From: Bradyrhizobium sp. SRL28
GTDB lineage: Bacteria; Pseudomonadota; Alphaproteobacteria; Rhizobiales; Xanthobacteraceae
Direction: 5' to 3'
Assembly: GCF_018596315.1 (NCBI RefSeq)
Contig: NZ_JAHEAG010000005.1
Location: 62,001 to 126,000, forward strand
DNA: 64,000 bases
Part shown: piece by piece, positions 1 to 8,336 of the stretch
How positions within the stretch are numbered: the first letter of the stretch is position 1
Layout: the number at the start of each line of letters is the position of its first letter
Notes under the pieces: model-generated
What the model was told of the DNA's origin: nothing
What the model saw: only the letters and a program-made list of their open reading frames with translations
Database searches by the model: none
Program-made: the position numbers and the translations under genes

Positions 1-1
1 G

Positions 2-445
2 GTGACGGCCAACCGCATGGTGGCGCCGCTGCTCGAGGGTATTCCGGCGCGGCTGCTCGGGCAGCCGCTGAATATCCTGCGGCTGGCCTTTCACCCCGAG
101 GGACTGGCGCCGCGCACGGTCAACCTCGCCGAATGGAGCGCGCATCTTTTGGAGCGGTTGCACCGGCAGTGCGAAGCGACGGCCGATCCCGAACTGCTCA
201 AGCTGTATCAGGAACTGAAAGCCTATCGGATGCCGGCGCGTTCGGGCCCGGTCTCGGCCGACAATGTCGCGATCCCCTTCAAGCTGCGGAGCGCGGGCGG
301 CGAGGTGCTGAGCTTCATCTCCACCACCATGGTGTTCGGCACACCGGTCGACATCACGCTGCAGGAACTAGCGCTGGAAACCTTCTTTCCCGCCGACGAC
401 CTGACCGCCGAGCGGATGCGGCAGATGGCGGCGAAGCTGGCGTGA
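2..445 (+). CDS. XRE/MmyB-type transcriptional regulator, C-terminal part
   Basis: This is the 3' part of a gene that begins before the window; the frame is open from base 2. The visible 147 residues match the MmyB-like ligand-binding domain of XRE regulators, with conserved elements such as TANRMVAPLL near the start and GTPVDITLQELALETFFPAD near the end. The same landmarks occur in the complete regulator at 570, so the two are tandem paralogues. The helix-turn-helix must lie upstream, out of sight. Members of this family are thought to sense small hydrophobic ligands; the target here is unknown. Confidence 0.8.
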   Translation: MTANRMVAPLLEGIPARLLGQPLNILRLAFHPEGLAPRTVNLAEWSAHLLERLHRQCEATADPELLKLYQELKAYRMPARSGPVSADNVAIPFKLRSAGGEVLSFISTTMVFGTPVDITLQELALETFFPADDLTAERMRQMAAKLA

Positions 446-448
446 TAC

Positions 449-524
449 GTAGGATGGGTGGAGCGAAGCGATACCCATCAATCCCGGTTTACGAAGCTGA
501 TGGGTATCGCTCCACCCATCCTAC
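449..524. repeat. intergenic inverted repeat, GTAGGATGGGTGGAGCGAAG type
   Basis: Arms of about 31 bases (449-480 and 494-524) are almost perfect reverse complements around a short loop. It lies between two tandem regulators. Related arms (GTAGGATGGG / GTAGGGTGGGCAAAGC) recur at 19186, 20678, 28345 and 50416, so this is one copy of a dispersed family. It may also act as a terminator for the first gene. Confidence 0.85.
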
Positions 525-569
525 ATGGCCGCAGTTTACAGCGAGCCACGCCCTTCGCATAATCGCCGC

Positions 570-1391
570 ATGGACTCGCGCCAACATGCGCCGCTACCCG
601 TCAATTCCGTCGGCGACCTCCTGCGCGGCTGGCGCAACCGCCGCGCCATGAGCCAGGCCGATCTGGCGTTCGAGGCCGGCATCTCGATCAAGCATCTAAG
701 CTATGTCGAGACCGGCAAGGCCGCGGGCAGCCGCGACATCCTGCTGCAACTGGCGTCCGCGCTCGGTCTGTCGCTGCGCGACCGCAACGCGCTCCTGGAG
801 GCGGGCGGATTCGCCCGGCAATATGGCGAGCGCGATCTCTCCGCGCCCGAAATCGCCGACGCCAAGCGCGCCATCGATCTGTTGCTGCGACGGCACGAGC
901 CGTTTCCGGCCATCGTCACCGACCGGCGCTGGAACGTGATGCAGGCCAATCGCTCAGCCCTGCGGCTGATGACGATGTTGCTCGGACCTGAGCGGATGGC
1001 GCGGCCGCTCAATCACATGCGGATGTTTCTGGCGCCCGACGAGTTGCGTCCCTTCGTCGTGGATTGGCCGGACGTCGCCGCCGCGCTCTTGGCGCGCGCC
1101 CGTCACGAGGCAATGGCCGCACCGCTCGATCTGGCCCTGCAATCGACATGGCGCGAACTATTGAAGCTGCCTGATGTCGCAGCTCCCCAGTTCAACGAGA
1201 CCGACGCGCCGGGGCCGCTATGCGAGGTGCGGCTGAAGAAGGGCGACGTCAGCATCGGCCTGATCGGCGCGGTGCTGACGCTGGGAACGCCGCAGGACGT
1301 CACGCTGCAGGAGTTGCGGGTGGAAATGTTCATGCCGGCGGACGCCGCCTCCGAGGCGGTTCTCACCGCGTTCGCGGCTCAGGACGCCTGA
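570..1391 (+). CDS. XRE family regulator with MmyB-like ligand domain
   Basis: The 273-residue protein has an N-terminal helix-turn-helix (about residues 10-65, containing RAMSQADLAFEAGISIKHLS) followed by an MmyB-like domain (about 95-265). The ATG at 570 is preferred to the in-frame ATG at 525, because 525 lies at the edge of the upstream inverted repeat and would add 15 residues of poor quality. The protein is a paralogue of the truncated gene at position 2. Its 3' end overlaps the convergent thioesterase gene by 13 bases. Role: DNA-binding regulator; ligand and regulon unknown. Confidence 0.9.
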   Translation: MDSRQHAPLPVNSVGDLLRGWRNRRAMSQADLAFEAGISIKHLSYVETGKAAGSRDILLQLASALGLSLRDRNALLEAGGFARQYGERDLSAPEIADAKRAIDLLLRRHEPFPAIVTDRRWNVMQANRSALRLMTMLLGPERMARPLNHMRMFLAPDELRPFVVDWPDVAAALLARARHEAMAAPLDLALQSTWRELLKLPDVAAPQFNETDAPGPLCEVRLKKGDVSIGLIGAVLTLGTPQDVTLQELRVEMFMPADAASEAVLTAFAAQDA

Positions 1392-2176
1392 GCCTGCGCC
1401 TCGCGCCGCTCGAAGGTCATGGCCTGCAGCACTTCGGCGAACGCGCCCTTGCGGTCGCTCAGGCTTGCCATGGTCAGCCCGGCGCCATTGGCTCCGGCAC
1501 GCGTGCGCGAGCGGATCAAAATCCAGTCGCCCTCCGGCGGGCGGAAGAAATACAGGCTGATCTCGGGATTGATGAAGGTCCATTCGCGCATGTCGACGAT
1601 CTGGCCGACGCCGCTGGCAAAATCCGCCGCCTGCACCGCTTGCAACAGCGGCGTGTTGGCCTCGCCCTCGACCATCGGCACGTCGAGCCGCATCCACGCC
1701 GCCGCGGGACCCGGCTTCTCCAGCGCGCCCTCGATCAACCGCACCGATACGTTCTGGAAATAGCGGCTCCACTTTTGTGCGAAGGCCGGTGGTGGTGAGC
1801 CTGTTTCCGGCGCGGCATCGCTGTCGGTGGCTTTCGAAAAGGGATCGGCCGGGGATTCGCCGCCTTGCGCGGTCAGCAGCGCCGTGCAGCGGCCGATCTC
1901 GACGTCGCCGTCCGTGAGGCGCACCTGTATGGTCTTGGCCTTGCGGCCGTCGCGCAGCATCTCGGTTTCAACGCCAAAGGCGCGCAACCCGGCCGGCCGC
2001 CACAGATCGAAGGTGAGGCGGCGGACCGCAAAACCGGAAGCATCGGCGAGCCGCTCGACCTCGCGCGTCATCAGCGCCGTGGTCGCGCTGCCCTGCAGCA
2101 TATCGGGCGACCAGGGCCCGCCGGAATGCTCCGTGGCGCGAAACAGGGGGCCTTCCGGCCTGAAAATGGCGGTCAT
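1379..2176 (-). CDS. Acyl-CoA thioesterase family protein (TesB-like double hotdog)
   Basis: The 265-residue protein resembles the TesB-like thioesterase family. It contains a conserved entry segment (FRATEHSGGPWSPDMLQGSA) and a C-terminal hotdog stretch ending near EISLYFFRPPEGDWILIRS. Such enzymes hydrolyse acyl-CoA thioesters in the cytoplasm; the chain length preferred here cannot be read from sequence. A GGAG sits 8 bases before the ATG. It overlaps the end of the convergent XRE gene and is divergent from the DsbA-like gene at 2338. Confidence 0.8.
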   Translation of the reverse strand: MTAIFRPEGPLFRATEHSGGPWSPDMLQGSATTALMTREVERLADASGFAVRRLTFDLWRPAGLRAFGVETEMLRDGRKAKTIQVRLTDGDVEIGRCTALLTAQGGESPADPFSKATDSDAAPETGSPPPAFAQKWSRYFQNVSVRLIEGALEKPGPAAAWMRLDVPMVEGEANTPLLQAVQAADFASGVGQIVDMREWTFINPEISLYFFRPPEGDWILIRSRTRAGANGAGLTMASLSDRKGAFAEVLQAMTFERREAQAQAS

Positions 2177-2337
2177 TGCAGGGCTCCGCGGTTCAAATCG
2201 ATGCGCGGAGTTCTAGAAAGGCCGGCCGCCCGCCACAATAACCGCGGAGGTGAAGTGATACGAGACATGCGGCCATTGCCCTTGTCTCCTTGCCCGATCG
2301 GACTACCTTCCGGGCATCATTCTGCGAGGAGACCCCG

Positions 2338-3003
2338 ATGAGCACCTTAAAGCCCCTCAAGATCGACATCGTCTCCGACGTGGTCTGCCCGTGGTGCTAC
2401 ATCGGCAAACGCCGGATCGAGAACGCGCTGGCGCTGGTGCCGGATGTTCCGGTCGAAGTGCGCTGGCGGCCGTTCTTCCTCAATTCCTGGGTGCCGCGCG
2501 AGGGCATCAGCCGCGACGAATATCTCACCGCAAAATTCGGTTCGGTCGAAGCCTACAAGGGCATCGCCGGCCGCGTCGTGGCGGCTGCGGGCGAGGAGGG
2601 GCTGACCTACCGCCCCGAGCTCGTGAAGCGTCAGCCCAACACCATCGATTGCCACCGCCTGATCCACTGGGCCGATGCGCAAGGCAAATCGGCCGAGATG
2701 AAGCAACGCCTGATGGAGTTGTATTTCCGCGACGGCGGCGACCTGACCGACGTCAACGTGCTGGTGCAGGCGGCCGCCGATATTGGCCTCGACGCCGACG
2801 ACGTGCGCAAGCGCCTTGCGACGGATGAAGACGTGGCGCTGATTTCGGGACAAGCGCAGGAAGCCTCCGAGAAGGGTATCTCGGGCGTGCCGACATTCGT
2901 GTTCGCGCAGAAATACGCCGTCTCCGGCGCCCAGCCCGCCGATCAACTCGCCCGCGCCATTCGTCAGGTGTCCGGCGAGATCAACGCACAGGCGGCGGAG
3001 TAG
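2338..3003 (+). CDS. DsbA family oxidoreductase (FrnE-like)
   Basis: A 221-residue thioredoxin-fold protein with the active-site motif CPWC at residues 18-21 in the context VSDVVCPWCYIGKRR, which is typical of FrnE/2-hydroxychromene-2-carboxylate-isomerase-like DsbA proteins. The cis-proline loop is seen as GISGVPTFVF near residue 182. There is no signal peptide, so it is probably cytoplasmic. The ATG at 2338 follows GAGGAGACCCCG, a good ribosome site; an in-frame start at 2290 has none. Function: thiol-disulfide exchange or glutathione-linked isomerisation. Confidence 0.9.
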   Translation: MSTLKPLKIDIVSDVVCPWCYIGKRRIENALALVPDVPVEVRWRPFFLNSWVPREGISRDEYLTAKFGSVEAYKGIAGRVVAAAGEEGLTYRPELVKRQPNTIDCHRLIHWADAQGKSAEMKQRLMELYFRDGGDLTDVNVLVQAAADIGLDADDVRKRLATDEDVALISGQAQEASEKGISGVPTFVFAQKYAVSGAQPADQLARAIRQVSGEINAQAAE

Positions 3004-3011
3004 CCGCGTTC

Positions 3012-3081
3012 TTCTCCCTCGCCCCGCTCTTGCGGGGTCGAGACGAGCGGAAGCTCGCTCTTAGAGGGTTGGGGTGAGGGG
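3012..3081. repeat. intergenic inverted repeat (CTCCCTCGCCCC / GGGGTGAGGG)
   Basis: The outer arms CTCCCTCGCCCC and GGGTTGGGGTGAGGGG pair imperfectly around an inner hairpin (GACGAGCGGAAGCTCGCTC). It follows the stop codon of the DsbA-like gene and could end its transcript. I recognise the pattern as a frequent intergenic repeat in Bradyrhizobium. Confidence 0.6.
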
Positions 3082-3158
3082 CTTCTCTCCGCGAGCGCAG
3101 TAGCGTTTGATGTGAGTCGCCCCAGCAGAATCAACAATCAAAACCTTGGGGAAACATC

Positions 3159-3797
3159 ATGATCTACGAACTGCGAACCTACACCGTAAAGCCCGGCACG
3201 CTCGGCGACATGATCAAGGCCGCGAGCACGGTGTCGCGTGACATCCGCAAGGACGATTACGGCAAGCTCGAAGGCTATTGGTCGACCGAGATCGGCCCGC
3301 TCAATCAGGTCCTGCATATGTGGAGCTACAACAGCTTCGACGAGCGCACGCGGATGCGGGCCGAACTGGCGAAGAATCCGCGCTGGACCGGCGAGTATGT
3401 TCCACTCATCCGTCCGTTGCTGGTCCGTCAGGACGTCCGCCTGATGAACGCGGTGCGGCCGCCGGTTGCGCCGGCCTCGGCTGGCAATGTCTATGAACTC
3501 CGCAACTACCGGGGCAAGCCTGCCGGTGGCCTGAAGCAGTGGCTCGATGCGTTCACCGCGGTGCTGCCCGAGCGCGAGAAATATTCAAAGATCGTCGGCC
3601 TCTGGACGACCGAAGCGGGACAGCCGAACGAGGCCTGCCACATCTGGGCCTATCCTAGCCTCAACGCCCGCGCCGAAGCGCGCGGCAACGCGATGAAGGA
3701 CCCGGCCTGGCAGGAATTCCTCGGCAAGGGCCCGGGCTTTCTCGAGGAAATGCACTCGACCATCATGCTGCCGGCGCCGCATTCGCCGCTGCAGTAA
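3159..3797 (+). CDS. NIPSNAP family protein
   Basis: The 212-residue protein is two copies of the NIPSNAP ferredoxin-like fold: the first begins MIYELRTYTVKPGTLGDMIK and the second repeats it as NVYELRNYRGKPAGGLKQWL around residue 110. Both halves carry the conserved late motif (LNQVLHMWSYNSFDER and PNEACHIWAYPSLNAR). The biochemical role of bacterial NIPSNAP proteins is not established; the dimeric alpha-beta-barrel suggests binding of a small hydrophobic molecule. It is convergent with the haloperoxidase-like gene. Confidence 0.9.
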   Translation: MIYELRTYTVKPGTLGDMIKAASTVSRDIRKDDYGKLEGYWSTEIGPLNQVLHMWSYNSFDERTRMRAELAKNPRWTGEYVPLIRPLLVRQDVRLMNAVRPPVAPASAGNVYELRNYRGKPAGGLKQWLDAFTAVLPEREKYSKIVGLWTTEAGQPNEACHIWAYPSLNARAEARGNAMKDPAWQEFLGKGPGFLEEMHSTIMLPAPHSPLQ

Positions 3798-3865
3798 GTC
3801 GTCCAAGTAGCCCGGATGGAGCGGTGCAGATAACCCCGCGGCATCTGCACCTGTTCAAGTCACGC

Positions 3866-3918
3866 CGCCGGCGCGGCACCCGTGCCGCCAGCGCCTCACG
3901 GCACGGGCGGCGCCGGCT
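3866..3918. terminator. GC-rich hairpin between convergent genes
   Basis: GCCGGCGCGGCACCCGTGCC and its near-complement CGGCACGGGCGGCGCCGGC flank a short loop. The hairpin lies between the NIPSNAP stop and the end of the haloperoxidase-like gene and would serve transcripts from both sides. There is no clear U-tract. Confidence 0.5.
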
Positions 3919-3922
3919 GCAG

Positions 3923-5716
3923 TCAGATTGTCACGCGGCTGCCGTCGAAGCGCGTGAAGGAGAACCCTTCGAAGGGTTCGCGGAGGGTCGTGCGCTCGTC
4001 CCGCAGCATGCCGATAGCCACTTCCTCGCCGAGCGCCATTGAGGCGGAAGCGTCGGAACGCCAATGGATGCCCGCCCAATTCCGTCCGAAACCAAAATTC
4101 ACCGCGAGCTTGTTCAACTCTCCACCAACCGTGAGCGGCGGGCCGTTGTAGGGCACGAGCTTCGTCGGGTCAGCCGGATCCGGCTGTACCGGGTTGGCGA
4201 TGACGCGGCTCTCGTCGAAAAACGCCTTCAATAGGGTAGCGGCGACGGCACCAACGCTTGTGGCACCGCCGGGATAGGTTGAGTGGAAGGGCGCAGCGTC
4301 CGGATAGGTTTGGGACAAAAGATAGGTGCCGTATTTGGCTTTACTGCGATCGAGGGCTTCCGATTTCAGGAAGTTATCATGCAACGGATAGTCGCTCACG
4401 CCGTTGGCGAAGCGATGGTGCGCCAGACCGCCGTAGGCCTCCGGTCGCACAGCCCGGTGCACGAAATACTTCTGCCAGTAGGACGCGCGGGCGGAGTTAT
4501 TGATCCCCGTGGCGAGCAGTGCCTGCACATAGGGGAACCCGAAGGTGGCAGCCCCGGGGCCTTGGGTTTTCGATTTCCGATACGGGTTCGATGGGTAGGA
4601 CGCGGGCTCTGTCGGTGGATAGATCCCGGAGTAGCGTTGGTCCGTCCCACCGCCGGGGGTTGCAAGGAGCAGTGCTGCCGCCCACGCAAATGCAGGAGGC
4701 GTGCGGACATACTCCGCGAGATCTCTCCCTGTCGTTATGTATCGCGGTGTCGAGTCGAACTGCAGCCTGCGTTTCGCTGCAACGCCGTTCTGGATCGCCA
4801 GCCACTCCTCGTATTCGGTCAGGAATTCGCTGGTGGGCAACGGGGTGCGAATTTGAGCGCTGATCCACTGTGCGGCATAGGGCACGTCCCGGAGCAGGAA
4901 TTGCGAGATCAGCGGGCCGTCCAAAACGCCTGGAGGCGTGACCGAGCGGCCCTTCAGGTCAGCTGGGTCGAAATAAAGCGCATTGGCTCGGAACAGCGTA
5001 CCGGGTGTGACCCGCCCACCAGACTTCGGCCCCCGGAAATCGGCAAGCTTGTTGATTTCCTCGGTTGCTGCGAGCACGTCGCGATTGGAGGTGTCGTCGC
5101 GCAACTCGGTAAGCGGAACATCACGAAGCAGGGATTGCCAATATACCTCGACCGCCTCGCCGCCGCGCTCCGCACTTGCAAGGGCCGGTGCCGGCGGTAT
5201 CCCAATCTGAGTAGGGTTTATGCCGCTCAGGCTGACGGCCTGTGAGCCTACGGGATTGACCAGTTTGCGAGTGCCGCCGAGCGGGATTTTCTCGAAATCA
5301 GCGGGATCGCCCGACTGGCAAGCCGTATAGAGCGCCTGCCATGCCGCTTGTTCCACTTCGCCGCGTTTGTCGTGCGGCAGGCCCCGTGAATCGGAACCGA
5401 TCTTGTTGGTGTAGCGCGCCTCATCGCCATTCGTCGGGTGGGGTGCGATGGGAATTTTCTCGTTGTTGCTCGCGCAGACTTCTCGGACTTCGAAGGCGCG
5501 GCGCTTGAATGCCGCGTCGAGCGGTCGCGAGTCCGCGCTGACAGGCTGCGCCGCGGCCGGGGCGATTCCCGGCATGCTCGACGGAGACGCAAGCACGGCG
5601 GCGCCAACCGCAATGCTGGCTCCGCCGAGCAGCGAGCGGCGAGTGACCGCGGTGCTCGTCGGCAGGGCCGGCGATGCCAAGTCGGATTCATTCGAAATGG
5701 TGGGGTGATCAGCCAT
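3923..5716 (-). CDS. Vanadium-dependent haloperoxidase homologue, Tat-exported, altered active site
   Basis: The 597-residue protein begins with a twin-arginine-like signal (TRRSLLGGASIAVGAAVLAS, residues 25-44). The C-terminal half follows the algal bromoperoxidase pattern: KYFVHRAVRPEA (Lys416, Arg424) and RNWAGIHW (Arg545, His551) supply vanadate-binding residues and the axial histidine. The third motif, normally YPSGHAT, reads YPGGATS (481-487), so the Ser and the acid-base His are missing. It may therefore be a phosphatase-like or impaired enzyme, or use another residue. GGAGGAGAT precedes the ATG. An FNR/FixK-like box lies about 110 bases upstream. Confidence 0.8.
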   Translation of the reverse strand: MADHPTISNESDLASPALPTSTAVTRRSLLGGASIAVGAAVLASPSSMPGIAPAAAQPVSADSRPLDAAFKRRAFEVREVCASNNEKIPIAPHPTNGDEARYTNKIGSDSRGLPHDKRGEVEQAAWQALYTACQSGDPADFEKIPLGGTRKLVNPVGSQAVSLSGINPTQIGIPPAPALASAERGGEAVEVYWQSLLRDVPLTELRDDTSNRDVLAATEEINKLADFRGPKSGGRVTPGTLFRANALYFDPADLKGRSVTPPGVLDGPLISQFLLRDVPYAAQWISAQIRTPLPTSEFLTEYEEWLAIQNGVAAKRRLQFDSTPRYITTGRDLAEYVRTPPAFAWAAALLLATPGGGTDQRYSGIYPPTEPASYPSNPYRKSKTQGPGAATFGFPYVQALLATGINNSARASYWQKYFVHRAVRPEAYGGLAHHRFANGVSDYPLHDNFLKSEALDRSKAKYGTYLLSQTYPDAAPFHSTYPGGATSVGAVAATLLKAFFDESRVIANPVQPDPADPTKLVPYNGPPLTVGGELNKLAVNFGFGRNWAGIHWRSDASASMALGEEVAIGMLRDERTTLREPFEGFSFTRFDGSRVTI

Positions 5717-5827
5717 GGAGATCTCCTCCCTCGCAGGCGAATCTGGGCAGGATTGCGCCGGAGCCGCCCACTCTCTGCGTCCGCTCCTGGACGCGAAATC
5801 ATTCCATCGGGAGGAAACGAGAGGAGA

Positions 5828-5841
5828 TTGACACAGATCAA
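5828..5841. promoter_or_regulatory. FNR/FixK-type box TTGACACAGATCAA
   Basis: TTGAC-N4-ATCAA matches nine of ten defined positions of the FNR/FixK consensus TTGAT-N4-ATCAA. It sits about 110 bases upstream of the haloperoxidase-like start codon. In bradyrhizobia FixK2 activates genes at low oxygen. Only the sequence match supports it. Confidence 0.45.
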
Positions 5842-5930
5842 TACGTGAGTGGTGCAGACCGATCAGGTAGATGGGTCACCGGCGGAGGCCGCTGATGAAC
5901 CGAGACGATGTGCTTGTCTGGATTTCGATT

Positions 5931-6010
5931 GCCTGGAGCGAAGCGCAATCCGGGGTTACCGCATCTAGGTGCACCGGCCCCGGGTTACGTTTCGCTCCAC
6001 CCGGGCTACG
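5931..6010. repeat. intergenic inverted repeat (GGAGCGAAGCGCAATCCGGG)
   Basis: The arm GGAGCGAAGCGCAATCCGGG is mirrored by CCCGGGTTACGTTTCGCTCC about 50 bases later. It lies just after the stop codon of the JmjC-like gene and is probably another dispersed intergenic repeat that also works as a terminator. Confidence 0.6.
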
Positions 6011-6019
6011 CTGCTGCGG

Positions 6020-6964
6020 CTACGCGTCCTTCAGATAATAATTCGCCCGCTTGCCGAGCGCGATCCGCCGCAGCACGCGGCGCATCGCCATGGAGGCGCG
6101 CAGCGGCTTGATGGCCGTCGTTACCGTGCGATAGAATGCGAGCTTCAGCGCATCGCGTGCCGGCTGTTTGCCGGGAGGCTGCTGCGGCAGGCCGATGCCG
6201 CGCAGCATCGAATTGAAGAAGTGCAAATCGTTCAGCCGCCGCACTTCGCGCGTCTTCCAGGTGATCGCCATCGAGATCGAGAACGATCCTGCGGTGCGCA
6301 CCCAGTGCGGCCATTGATACGGCACGTAGCAGCCTTCGCCCGCGAACAGATGGAATTCCGTAGCCCGCGGCGCGAAGCTCTCGTCATATTTCAGGTTGCG
6401 ATGCTTGGTCATCGAGCGCTCGATCTCGTCGTCAGGGACGATCGTGCGGTCGGTGTTGTCGAAAATCGTGAAGAATTTTTCGCCGTGGATGTGGACGAAA
6501 AAATTGTCCTCGCTGTCGAGATGGAACGGCGTGGTCGAGTTCGGCGAGGACACGAACAGGAAACCCTCGACCTGTTCGAAGCCTGCGTCCAGCAGGCTGT
6601 TGAAGCCGCGCGCGCGGGCGACCGACAGCAGTGTATCCTCGAGCAGGCGGCGATACTCAGGCGAATTCTCCACGCGCTTGAGCACCATCCAGGCGCCGGC
6701 GGTTTCGATGCTCTTCACCACTTCGACCGGATCGAGGTCGATGGAGGGGATAGCGTCCGGATCCTGGCTGATCGCGACCTTGCCGGAATTGTACTCGATC
6801 AGGTCTCGCGGCAATTCAGAGGCGAGCTGCGCGATGCGCGGCAGCGTCAGCAGCGGATGGCCGGCGAGCTTGTGATGGATCGCAAACGGCTTGAGCGGGA
6901 AGTCGCGGCGAAGCGCGTCATGATCGGCCGTAATGACGGGGGCGATGGCGGTGAGGGTATTCAT
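6020..6964 (-). CDS. Cupin-like / JmjC-domain protein (Fe(II)/2-oxoglutarate oxygenase fold)
   Basis: The 314-residue protein has a JmjC-type cupin core at about residues 150-235. The facial triad is visible as PFHLDSEDNF (HxD), with the distal His in PYQWPHWV. A Lys in HIHGEKFFTIF fits the 2-oxoglutarate carboxylate ligand. These residues suggest an active hydroxylase, but the substrate is unknown. The start ATG follows the upstream gene's TAG with no gap, and GGAG lies 9 bases before it within that gene, so the two are translationally coupled. The basic C-terminus (after residue 260) is probably a membrane- or nucleic-acid-facing tail. Confidence 0.8.
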   Translation of the reverse strand: MNTLTAIAPVITADHDALRRDFPLKPFAIHHKLAGHPLLTLPRIAQLASELPRDLIEYNSGKVAISQDPDAIPSIDLDPVEVVKSIETAGAWMVLKRVENSPEYRRLLEDTLLSVARARGFNSLLDAGFEQVEGFLFVSSPNSTTPFHLDSEDNFFVHIHGEKFFTIFDNTDRTIVPDDEIERSMTKHRNLKYDESFAPRATEFHLFAGEGCYVPYQWPHWVRTAGSFSISMAITWKTREVRRLNDLHFFNSMLRGIGLPQQPPGKQPARDALKLAFYRTVTTAIKPLRASMAMRRVLRRIALGKRANYYLKDA

Positions 6965-8233
6965 CTAGGATTTCTCCTGCCGTGCTCGGATGAAATGAAC
7001 GATGCGGCGGACCGGCTCGCGGATCGCGCGGCGCATGCCGAGCGCGGCGCGGATCAGCGACACGACCGGATCGCCCCGTCGCAGCGGGATCAGGACGTCG
7101 CCGATCGCAAGGCGTCCGCGCCAGATCGGGTCGATCATGGGATGGCCGGGGGCGGCGGTGGAATCGACCAGGCGAATGGCCGGATCCGCGCAGAGATGCC
7201 GGGTCAGTTCCAGCGTCAGCTGCACGCCCGGCGAAAATTTTGCAAAGCGCTCGTCGACGCCGAGCTTGAAGTAGAAGGCGCGGTCCTGATGGCGCAGCAC
7301 GATGGCGGCTGCCACCGGCGTTTCGCCGGCCCGCAGGGTCACGATCTCGCATTGGCCTGTCTCGGCCAGCGCTGACGTGGCGCGGCGGACGAAGGCCGCA
7401 TCGCCGTCGTCCTGGCTGAGCGCGGTGCCGCGCTGGCCCTTCCAGCCGCTGGCCTCCAGCGTCAGGAATGTTTCGACGGCGGCGGTCATTTCGACAGGCG
7501 TCCGCGCCACGTCGAAGTTGACAGCACCGTGTTCGGCGAGGCGATTGCGCTGACGGCGCAGTTCTTTCAGTTTCTTCGCGCCCAGCGCCTCGCGCAGCAC
7601 TTCATCAGCGTCACCGGTTGCGTCAAGGCAGGCGCGGACATGCGATTGCAGCACCACGGGCTCAATGCGGCTGCGATGCAGCACGTCGGTAAAGGCCTTC
7701 ATCGCTGCGCCATCGAGCGAGGTGGCGCGGAAGATCAGTGCATGCGCGCCGGCTTGCCGGGCTCGGTGCAGAATGCCCGTGACGGCTTCCTCCGCCATGT
7801 CGCGGTCGAGCAGCGGCGTGCAAAGCGTGCCGTAGGGATCGGCGCTGACCAAAGCGGGCAGCGGAATTTTGTAGGCGCGCCACATCGAGATCGCGGGCAC
7901 CAGGCCGATCAAGGTGGGTGTATCGCGCCACGCGTCTAGCGCGTCGGTGTCGCCGCGGCCCCGCGCCGAAGCGTTCACCGCCAATTCCCATTCGGGCAGG
8001 TAGTAACCGTTCGGCTCAGCGGCGCGTTCGGACAGCGCGCGCCATTGGGTCGCGGAAATGCCGGCGAGCGGCGTCAGCGCCCCGCCGGCGCCTGGCGCAT
8101 GTGCGTTCGCATCCTTGTTCGATGCACGACGAACCGTCGATGTGTCGGCAATATCAGCCACTTCCCCGAATCCCCGTTCGCGATTCATGTGGCCGACGAC
8201 GCCTTGAGGGCACCGCCTGGCCATCGCGTTCAC
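6965..8233 (-). CDS. FemAB/CelD-like GNAT acyltransferase
   Basis: The 422-residue protein contains a double-GNAT Acetyltransf_6 (BioF2/CelD-like) domain. Recognisable parts are the basic linker AKKLKELRRQRNRLAEHG near residue 218 and the second GNAT core at about 290-345 (ETPVAAAIVLRHQDRAFYFK, then GVQLTLELTRHL). Relatives join acyl or aminoacyl groups to envelope polysaccharides or lipids. The GTG at 8233 is the longest start; the ATG at 8188 (MNRERGFGEV) is also possible. Its stop abuts the JmjC gene's ATG, so the two products probably act together. Substrate unknown. Confidence 0.7.
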   Translation of the reverse strand: MNAMARRCPQGVVGHMNRERGFGEVADIADTSTVRRASNKDANAHAPGAGGALTPLAGISATQWRALSERAAEPNGYYLPEWELAVNASARGRGDTDALDAWRDTPTLIGLVPAISMWRAYKIPLPALVSADPYGTLCTPLLDRDMAEEAVTGILHRARQAGAHALIFRATSLDGAAMKAFTDVLHRSRIEPVVLQSHVRACLDATGDADEVLREALGAKKLKELRRQRNRLAEHGAVNFDVARTPVEMTAAVETFLTLEASGWKGQRGTALSQDDGDAAFVRRATSALAETGQCEIVTLRAGETPVAAAIVLRHQDRAFYFKLGVDERFAKFSPGVQLTLELTRHLCADPAIRLVDSTAAPGHPMIDPIWRGRLAIGDVLIPLRRGDPVVSLIRAALGMRRAIREPVRRIVHFIRARQEKS

Positions 8234-8336
8234 AGGGCAACGCTATCGGACAGAGGTGGAAAATACCGTTGTCGCGAAGCTCGGATTTGAGCGGTCGCGT
8301 TAACGGACCGTTCAGCCTGATCAGGCCGCTCACCGG

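Noticed and set aside
5969..7375. 468-residue open frame on the plus strand opposite the cupin and acyltransferase genes
   Set aside because: It is an antisense shadow in high-GC DNA; the minus-strand genes have ribosome sites, family motifs and coupled starts.
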